From the NCBI GenBank assembly GCA_963969365.1, contig OZ017763.1, positions 558,001 to 622,000 of the forward strand: DNA of 64,000 nt. The letters are read 5' to 3'. A program made the translations under genes and the position numbers. The notes under the pieces are model-generated. The model was not told where the DNA came from, did not search any database, and saw nothing but the letters and a program-made list of their open reading frames with translations. The first letter of the stretch is position 1; each line of letters starts with the position of its first letter. The DNA is from Asterochloris sp. CNOR1 (taxonomy: Eukaryota; Chlorophyta; Trebouxiophyceae; Trebouxiales; Trebouxiaceae). This document shows positions 56,991 to 64,000 of this stretch, piece after piece.

Positions 56991-59900
56991 TCAGTCCTGA
57001 GCTTCCACCCGCAGCAGGAAATCTGGGTAGGCGCTGCCCCCATGGTCAACAAAATCAAGTCCAGCTATCTCAGTAGCAGTGTCCACTCTTAGCTTGTTGA
57101 AATATCTGAGGGTGCCAAACAGAGCCAGGCTGCAGGCGGCAGTGAAGGCAGAGATGGTGATGATGCCCAAAAGCTGCACCCCAAGCTGCTCGCCGCCTCG
57201 CCGCGCTGGGCTAGCGAAAAAGAAACCCCCACACACCCTGTCATAGCCTTCGTGGTTCTGGGCAATGTAGGTCGGCTCCCCAAAAACGCCGACGCCTACA
57301 GTCAGCCAGGCCAGCAGTTGTCAGGGCAGGACAATACCTTCACACAGACCCATGCGTGCATGTCAGTCTTGAAGTTGAGTGACTGCAGATTGATACAGCA
57401 GCAGGTTAGCAGCGATCATGCAAGATGCCCTCTGGCATCTGCCACAATCCCTCACCCCACCTTCCCCCTCTCCCCCAGTCAAGACAGCCCGCATGCAGAG
57501 CTGAGAGGTGGAGAGTGCCTGATCTATGCTCAGGTATTTCGGTTTGCTGTGCTGACCAGTAAATGCTGCTCCACTCAACAGTCCACATGCACTGCAATGC
57601 AGCACGGATGACACTAATTGCAGCATAAGCTGCCCACAAAAGTGCTGCCTTTCAACACCCGAGACATTGTCGTCACATCTTGCATCATTCAGACCCTGAT
57701 GCATGGCCTGTGCATGGGCGCAGCCGATGGGTGGAGGATGGTTGGCTCACTGCTGGGCCAGGCTCTGATTTGCTGTATTGACCATTGACACTCCCTCTCA
57801 CCTAAGAGGCCAACCAAGGAGCAGCCCGCATGCACCGCTGAGGCGTCCAGGGGGTCATCAATGCGCAGGCACAACAGGGCTCGGGAGCACCCAATGTAGA
57901 CGCCTCCGGCGATGCACCCCAGCACAAATGCCGCCCTGCAGGCAAGGCACTTCATGTCAAGCTGCTGCATGCTTGGTGGGCAGCAACAGCTCAAGTCACC
58001 ATTGGCATGTTTCAAAAGGTGCATGCACAATGCACTGAGCAGACCTGCCAACAGCTCCCGACACCCAACTCTCAAGCGTAATACAGCTCCTAACACCCTA
58101 CTCTCAAGTGGGCGTAGCAGGGGTCCACCAAGGGCGCCAGGTCAGTGATTGCCACCATGCCCCCAGCACACGATCACAGCAGGTGCAGCTGAGCAAAGGC
58201 AGCAAGCGTTGGTCATGCTACTTTGGAGGGAAGCTATCGGTCACCCATTCAGGCAGCACAGCTGCAGCTCACCAGGGATCCACAAAAGGCGCCAGGGCAG
58301 TGATCGCCACCATGCCCCCCAGCACACCGTTGCAGCAGGTGCGAACCTCATAGGTTCGAGTGCGCAGCCAGGCCAGCAGCAGGGCAGTCAAAGCGCCTGC
58401 GCAGCCACAGATTGTGGTGTTGACGGCTGCCCTGGCTGCCACCGTGCCGCGCTCGTCGCCTCGCAGGTAGGCCGGCCCTGCAGGCATAGGTGGAATGGCT
58501 CAGCACAGACCTGCCATATGGGGTCAAGGGAAACTCAACTGTACATGACCCTGAGGCACGGGCCGGCCTGCTGATGGGCTGGCCCTGTAGGCAGGCGACA
58601 GGCTGAGATGAAGACATACTGCCCAGAAGTGAGTGTTAGCATGCTCAGCGTCCAGGTCTGACCGGCCTGCACACTGACAATGAAGTGCAGCAGCTCACCG
58701 ATGTTGAAGCCATACCATCCAAACCAGAGCATGAGCGTTCCAAGCACTGTGCTTTCCACGTTGTGCCCAGGGATGGGCTTCACAATGGCCCCATCAAAGC
58801 GCCCCAGGCGGGGGCCCACCTGCCAGGCTGCAACAAGCCCTGCCACGCCGCCTGCAGGCAAGGACAGCATCTTGGCTGTGGCTGTGGGTTGATGACCCTA
58901 GCCACTCCTGCTGCAATGCATGAAGTCACACCTGTTGCAGGGTGCAGCACACTGGGACCTTTACAAACACGCTTGAGCTCATGTTGTGCTGCCCCCTGCT
59001 TACCCTCATAAGATCTAGTCCAGGGCCTGCACACTGCTATCCAACAGAGACTGCTCGAGGGCTGGAGCAGACAAGATGGGAGGGGTCCCATAGGCTGGCA
59101 GCCCCTGTCAAGGGCATTGCACCTGCGCAGACTGATAAAAAGGCATTGATATAAAAAACCACCAGGACAGATGCATCACAGAGAGCTCATCTGTGAAAGT
59201 TAGGCTGCCTCTTGCTGTTCCAGGCAGGTACAGTGTGTGGGAAAACGAAGGCATAAGCACCACACAAAATTCCACCTACGAGGAAGGTCCAGGTAGGTCA
59301 CAACAACCAAGATAGAAGCATCACAGCAAGCTCACCTACGAGGTGCACCATGCTGCCTCCCGCAAAATCCAGGTAGGTGCAGTGCGTGGCAAAGGTGGTC
59401 AGCCACCCCTGCGTGACCCAGTGCACCACCAGTGGGTACACCAGCACTGCCATCAGGGGTGTGTAGGCAAGATAGGCCTCAAACTGGGCTCGCTCTGCCA
59501 GGCACCCGCTCACAATGGTTGTGGCCGTCATCACTGCAGGCAGGGGGCACACTGAGGACTGGGGGGTTGCTGGTAGCCATGCAGTCGAGTGCAACAAGGC
59601 GCACACGTGTATGTCTCTGGCACAAGACATGAAAGCAGTAAGGTGCGCAACCCATCTGTCTTGCCCTCTCTACCCCTTTGTGGCAGATGCCAGGACACAG
59701 GAGCATGCCAGGGCAGAAACGCAGTGTAATGGGCTGCCAAAGAACCCTGAGGTGCTGCTGTGGCGGCAGAAAGGCTACTCAGCAGAGCATATAGCCTGTG
59801 CTTCGGAAGACCTGCTGCACAGCAGCACGTGCAATTGCACTGAACCAGCTTCCAAAAGGAGGGACTCACGGAAGGTGGCGGACAGCACCCAGAGCGCTGC

Positions 59901-60700
59901 CACAGGGCCATTGAGCTGTGACAGGAAGAAGTGGCTGGTCCTGAACAGCAGGCAGCAACAGGATTCATGCATTGAACATAGGAAGGCAGCAGCGTGCTGC
60001 AGCACGGCATGAGCCCAGTGGCCTGGTACAACTGCCCATATACAGATGCAGATGGAGGACGGCCAACATGGGAGACATGGCTGAGGCAGCTTAGAGTCAG
60101 ACTGTGCAGCAGGTGCTGAGCGCAGATGTTAGTCCGCCAAGGAGCATCAAAGGACAGTTGGCCAGGCAAAAACAATTTGAGACCAGGCCTTGTCATAATT
60201 GCTGCAGAGCCAGGCATCTGGCAGCATCTCACCCGATGAAGCCATTGCTGCTGCTACCATAGGCAAAGGCAAACCCCACGGCCCAGTAGCAAAGACCGCC
60301 GACCAGCTTGTCAATGCAGTTCTTCAGCAGAATGGCGCGCGCGTTTTTGGCTCTGACATTGCCGTTCTGCAGCCGAGAACAGGGGCCATGAGTGGCTTTG
60401 CCGCTCTGGCAAGCGGCGAGGGACCTCCTGGTCAGCTGCAGTGGCGGCCACCTGAGGCGCGCTAGGGTGCCACATGCAATACACCTGCCTCCCAGTGCTT
60501 CCAAGGGGCTTAGTGAGGGGCTATGCAAGATGCCGGATCATGCATGGCGGCCCCAGATGAGTAATAAATGTGTCCAGTTGGCACAACACGCTGCTGCTTA
60601 CCTCCAGAGCGGCAAAGCCTATATTTTGGAAAAATACTATGAAGGAGCAGAGCAGCACAGCTGTGATGTCTCCATCTGACAGAGTGGTCACAGCCTGCAT
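56991..60700 (-). CDS. AMT1: Ammonium transporter (AMT/MEP/Rh family)
   Basis: Eight exons (60700-60602, 60366-60233, 59940-59870, 59533-59336, 58851-58699, 58477-58273, 57935-57802, 57295-56991) read in phase to TGA and give 432 residues. The protein is a polytopic membrane channel for ammonium uptake at the plasma membrane. Landmarks: first helix FIVFFQNIGFAALE then VRAKNARAILLKN, TIVSGCLAER, and the substrate-binding and twin-histidine residues in TYLDFAGGSMVH (Asp157, His165) and DASAVHAG (His322), equivalent to Asp160, His168 and His318 of E. coli AmtB. LGTLMLWFGWYGFN and CNGVLGGMVAIT are family blocks. The cytosolic tail keeps DRVCGG-type and DxxxHGGSAYP-type segments. The start MQAVTTLSD was chosen because the frame is closed upstream by TGA; algal AMTs often have a somewhat longer N-terminus, so a further 5' exon is possible. 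Confidence 0.93.
58098..58165 (-). repeat. Downstream copy of AMT exon 6 3' edge
   Basis: GGCGCCAGGTCAGTGATTGC plus CACCATGCCCCCAGCACA repeats 58286-58323 (GGCGCCAGGGCAGTGATCGC and CACCATGCCCCCCAGCACA on the plus strand), offset 156 bp. The copy lies in the intron following exon 6 and its donor is altered. Confidence 0.75.
59165..59310 (-). repeat. Two downstream copies of AMT exon 4 3' edge
   Basis: The exon 4 end and donor (plus strand GCTCACCTACGAGG at 59330) recur as GAGCTCATCTGTG at 59183 and TCCACCTACGAGG at 59271. Flanking blocks such as AAATTCCACC or AAAATCCAGG and AGTGTGTGG or AGTGCGTGG also repeat. Confidence 0.65.
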
Positions 60701-62149
60701 AGCGGCGACTGTGCTGTCCTGGCCCTCCCATGTCAATCCATGTCAGGCACTGGCAGTCTGCAGACAATAAGAGGAGCTTGTTATTGACATTGTGGTGTAT
60801 GGGATTGGTGCTGCACTTGTGAGTTGAGAGAGGCCAACACATTGCTTGCCTTGCCCTACAGCGCAGTCGCATCCTCTGAGTTGAACTCACCACAACAGCG
60901 CCTCCGCCAGCCCTAGTTTGAGTCACATGGCTCCCAAAACTGAACTTCTGCTGCTTTCATACTTTCTCAAAGCTAGCGAGCATAGACATGGCATGCTATA
61001 TGCCTATGCCTGCATCTATTTGCCTATGCTGTTTGCAGATGTACAGCCTGGAGTGTGTGGGGCTTATTCGAAAGGCCAGCACCGCTCTAGGCTATGTGGA
61101 GATGCAGTACATCACAGTCCCCACTGCAGCATCACTCCCTAGATGTCCTGCAGCAACTGCTGGCGGAACATAGCTGCAGGGACTGATGTGTTGCAGCTGA
61201 AGTGAGCTCGTTCAGCCTTCACCATTCAAGGCTCAGGTGATATACGAGGCATGTCAGTGCAGTTTGTTGCCCTGTGCATACTGATTGCAGCTTCAGACTC
61301 AGCGACAGACCTTGGGCAGCTTGCATCAGTCTCATGCAGCTGACCCCCTACATGTTGTTCCAACTCAGCTGTGGGAGGCTCTGCAGCATGCTCTTGTAGG
61401 CTGGCATCCGAGGTATGCACATTGCTGATGCTCTTCAACTGCAACACCTGCGCAATGCTGGTGTGCCAGTCTTGACCCACAGGTGGGAGGTCACAGATGC
61501 GTGCACCCATATGACAGAAATTTTGAGCAGCTGACAGGGCCCGGACGGTCAGTGTCAGCGGCTAGACCCAGAAAATCTCGCGTCACATTAGCTAGTGTGA
61601 CCCGGCACCCTGTCAGCAGTGTTGGCTGCAAAGCAGCTGACACATCAGTATTCTTCCCAGCAGCTGCTGCAGCTCCTGTTGGATATGGCACGTCCAACAG
61701 GCTACCCAAGAGCATCAGGCAGGGTGCCTCTGGCCAGCCTCGCCCCCAAAACCCCCCTGTCTGACATCCATGTCTCTAGCACATGACCATCTGGTCCTGC
61801 TGGTGGCATATACGCGCTGCTGCGGTGGCCAGTGTTCACAGCAATGTTGCCCAGGCATGTGTGAACTTGCGAAATTCAAGGACATATGTGATGAGGGGCG
61901 CTATTTCATTCAACATTGTCAACATACTTGCTTAAAGTACATCAAGCTCACCCAAGTAGACATCTTCATCACCTACTCACAATGCTGCAGTACAGAAATC
62001 ATTTTGCAGGCCCTGAGCAGCTCCTCTCAAAAGCGTTGGGTGAGGAGCTGGCTGCCAGGCACATTGTTCTTTGGCGCGTGATACATTTGCTGGTGCCAAA
62101 GCAAGCTGCATTAAATTACTCTCACAAAGCTGCGGCACAGCTTGTCATT
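60701..62149. other. Intergenic region upstream of AMT and downstream of the Rieske gene
   Basis: About 1.4 kb without a supported gene. Overlapping weak frames exist on both strands (for example a 93-codon plus frame at 61483 and a 74-codon minus frame at 61491) without domains. It should hold the AMT promoter and the oxygenase 3' UTR. Confidence 0.45.
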
Positions 62150-63730
62150 TCACATCTGGGAATGCTCCCAGCCAACATACATGAATTTGCGGTTGTAGTA
62201 GTTGACAGTCCTGACTGCAGCCCCACAGGCAGCTGCCAGAGCTGCCAGCAGCAGCACCTGGACAGAGAGAGGCTCTGCCCCTCGCCCAAGGCAGGCTGAC
62301 ATGCCCAGGAGGCTGGCCACTCCTGTCCACGTGGCAGCTTGTTTGGCCGTCTGCAGCTGCCTCAGTGTCTGCAGCGCAGCCGAGATGTGGTGTCGGGCAA
62401 CAACACAGGTGGACATGGACAGTCGGCTTGCTGAACACCATGCAGGACTAGTTGACTGTCTAGTGACAGGTAGCAGACTTGATGTGCAGCCGATCAGGTG
62501 TGTGTGTAAGGGCCCAAGACACCCAGACCTGCCGCAGCTGTCTCCCTGGTATCTGGTGTGAGCGCCTCAGAAGCTCATTCCTTTGCAGCAGCTGCAGTAA
62601 GCAGTGTGCTGCACAAAGCAGTCCAGAGCAGCCAGCCCCTGGTGTGGGCCCCTTGTTTGGGCCCGACAAAGAAGCTCACTGCCTGGCAGGTGCTGCACTT
62701 CACAGTCTGCCTTGCATAGTGTAGTACCTGCGTTGTCAAACAGCTTGAAGCCAACCAAAACACAAACGGCTCATTGGCTAGAACGCGACGCTGCAGTGCG
62801 CAGTATGCTGTATATTGCAGCCCATGGCAGCACAACTTTGGGAGTCAGCCTGCCAGCCATTCAAAACAAGCTCACCCCTCACCAGGCGCTGTGGTGTGCA
62901 GTGAGAAAGGTCTCCCTCTCTGGCGGAGACACACGCACAGTGCAGCTGCTGCCATGTGCAGACAGCTGGGAATGCAGTCAACAACACACCACCACCTGAC
63001 TGAGCCTTAGATCCTGACTGAGAGTAGAGAAGACAGCAGCTCACCGCTTGGCAGGCGCTGCAGTGTGAAGTGTGCTGGGCATGCCTGTTCAGAATGGTCT
63101 CCCGGTCTGGCAGACCTGACACAGGGTGCCTCAGCGGCTCAGCCACAGCGCCGGCTCCCTGGTAGCGGGGGCCACCGCCGCCAGTGGTCTCCCACCATCT
63201 GCGGAATGCCGAGCTGCCCCTGCAGGGGAACAGGGCGCTGCAAGCCACTCTTGCCTTGCAGTGAGCAAGTTCCTCTACCGGAGTCTGAAATCATCTGCCC
63301 AAATGCTGTGCTGCCACTGCAGGGCCACATCTGTACTTTGAAGGTCTTCCTTGGCTTGTTCACTGGTGATGTCCACACCTCACTGATGTGCAGAGCTGCA
63401 TCTGGAGTGGCCGCAGCACAGCGCATGTCTGGCACGGGCACAAGTGCATGCCCATGCAGGTGCATGCTCTTTGGCTCTGATTGTGATGGACTGTCCATCG
63501 TCCAAGTGCGATTCGCGGCCAGCCGCATAGGCCCACAGCATCAAGCACACCCCGTGGCCAGAAGCGGAGCCTGCTCTGTGCTGCAGCTCACCTGTCAGCA
63601 CTGGCAGGCATGTAGTACAGGCGGCTGAAGCTGCCAGGCTGCAGCCTCATGTCGGCTGCGCGGATGGCTTCTGCCTGGGAGTGCAGGAATACGCAGTCCC
63701 CGTCAGTCACGTTGTGCAGGTGAAGGTGCC
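62150..63730 (-). CDS. Rieske-type oxygenase, PAO/PTC52 family, C-terminal part
   Basis: Three exons on the minus strand (63730-63592, 63219-63045, 62368-62150) encode the last 177 residues; the Rieske and mononuclear iron domains must lie beyond the right edge. Family: chloroplast-membrane oxygenases such as pheophorbide a oxygenase (chlorophyll breakdown), PTC52 and TIC55. Evidence: DGDCVFLHSQ, the YYMPASADR segment, FRRWWETTGGG, NRHAQHTSHC with the CxxC redox motif HCSAC, then LRQLQTAKQAATWTG and a final pair of hydrophobic helices ending in a Lys/Tyr-rich tail (YYNRKFMYVGWEH), like the two C-terminal membrane segments of PAO. Phases agree across both introns. I cannot tell PAO from PTC52 with this part alone. 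The stop is TGA at 62150. Confidence 0.85.
62571..62930 (-). repeat. Four downstream copies of the Rieske exon donor region
   Basis: On the plus strand the real donor reads GCTCACCGCTTGGCAG at 63039. Related segments start at 62870 (GCTCACCCCTCACCAG), 62769 (GCTCATTGGCTAG), 62674 (GCTCACTGCCTGGCAG) and 62573 (GCTCATTCCTTTGCAG). Steps between copies are 101, 95 and 101 bp. On the minus strand these are decayed copies of the CxxC-encoding exon end followed by GTGAGC-like donors. Confidence 0.7.
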
Positions 63731-64000
63731 CTGCAGTCCTGCAGGTAGGTGAGAGGTGACATAGGAGTGCTGGGCTGAAAGGAGGGCCTGTTACAGCATA
63801 CGGTGTGCCGCTTGAGGTATCATGCTGCGCTGCGGGCAGAAAGCAGTGTGAGCAACGGTGGAGAGGTGCTGCTGTAGGGTGATGTCTGCAGGTGCACATC
63901 TTGGGCAGGAGGCAAATGTGCAGGCCTGCAGACTGCAACAGGCTCAGTGTGAGTGATGACGCAGAAGGGCAGCAGCAAAGGGCATTCAGCGACACAGGGC
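63731..64000 (-). other. Probable intron of the Rieske oxygenase gene, running off the edge
   Basis: Upstream of the first visible oxygenase exon the minus strand has no segment resembling the family. It is most likely intron; a 5' exon is expected beyond the window. Confidence 0.4.

Overview
The window is nuclear DNA from a photosynthetic eukaryote, most likely a chlorophyte green alga; a trebouxiophyte would fit, but that is only a guess. Reasons: every well-supported gene is intron-rich, the exons are GC-rich and Ala-rich, and the gene set is of green-lineage type: a GRV2-type RME-8 with a GYF-like segment, a FLOE/DUF1421 protein, and a PAO/PTC52-type Rieske oxygenase tail with a CxxC motif. 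No operon, CRISPR array, rRNA, tRNA or transposase was found. All identifications come from reading translations against remembered family features; no database search was run.

Layout, left to right: (1) a tentative coiled-coil gene on the minus strand (89-1079). (2) A three-exon cupin gene (1167-2272, plus). (3) A gene-poor stretch holding a mosaic copy of parts of gene 1 (about 2.3-3.6 kb). (4) A 29.5-kb, 50-exon RME-8/GRV2 J-domain gene (3623-33105, plus) with an unusual 534-residue disordered tail. (5) A compact CDPK-like kinase (34328-37554, minus). (6) A RAD51D-like recombinase paralogue (38065-40833, plus), divergent from the kinase across 510 bp. (7) An ankyrin-repeat protein (41024-43499, minus). 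(8) A FLOE-like prion-like protein (45030-52078, minus). (9) Possible exons of an unidentified minus-strand gene (52349-53198). (10) A BTB/T1 (KCTD-like) protein (53768-56598, plus). (11) An ammonium transporter (56991-60700, minus). (12) The 3' end of a Rieske-type chlorophyll-catabolism oxygenase (62150-63730, minus, running off the right edge).

I built splice models by hand. In the full-length models, intron phases agree from start codon to stop codon, which strongly supports them. Predicted lengths are cupin 229 aa, RME-8 3142 aa, kinase 354 aa, RAD51D 323 aa, ankyrin 499 aa, FLOE-like 568 aa, BTB 314 aa and AMT 432 aa.

The most unusual signal is in the introns. In most of these genes and on both strands, introns contain decayed tandem copies ('echoes') of the neighbouring exon edge with its splice site. 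Copies of an exon's 5' edge, including its TGCAG acceptor, lie upstream of that exon. Copies of an exon's 3' edge, including its GTGAG-type donor, lie downstream. The clearest case is four copies before RME-8 exon 41, starting at 25925, 26019, 26113 and 26207, with the real exon at 26301: an exact 94-bp step. GC-AG introns are also unusually frequent (7 of about 92 modelled introns). The genes otherwise look like unrelated housekeeping and stress functions with no shared pathway.
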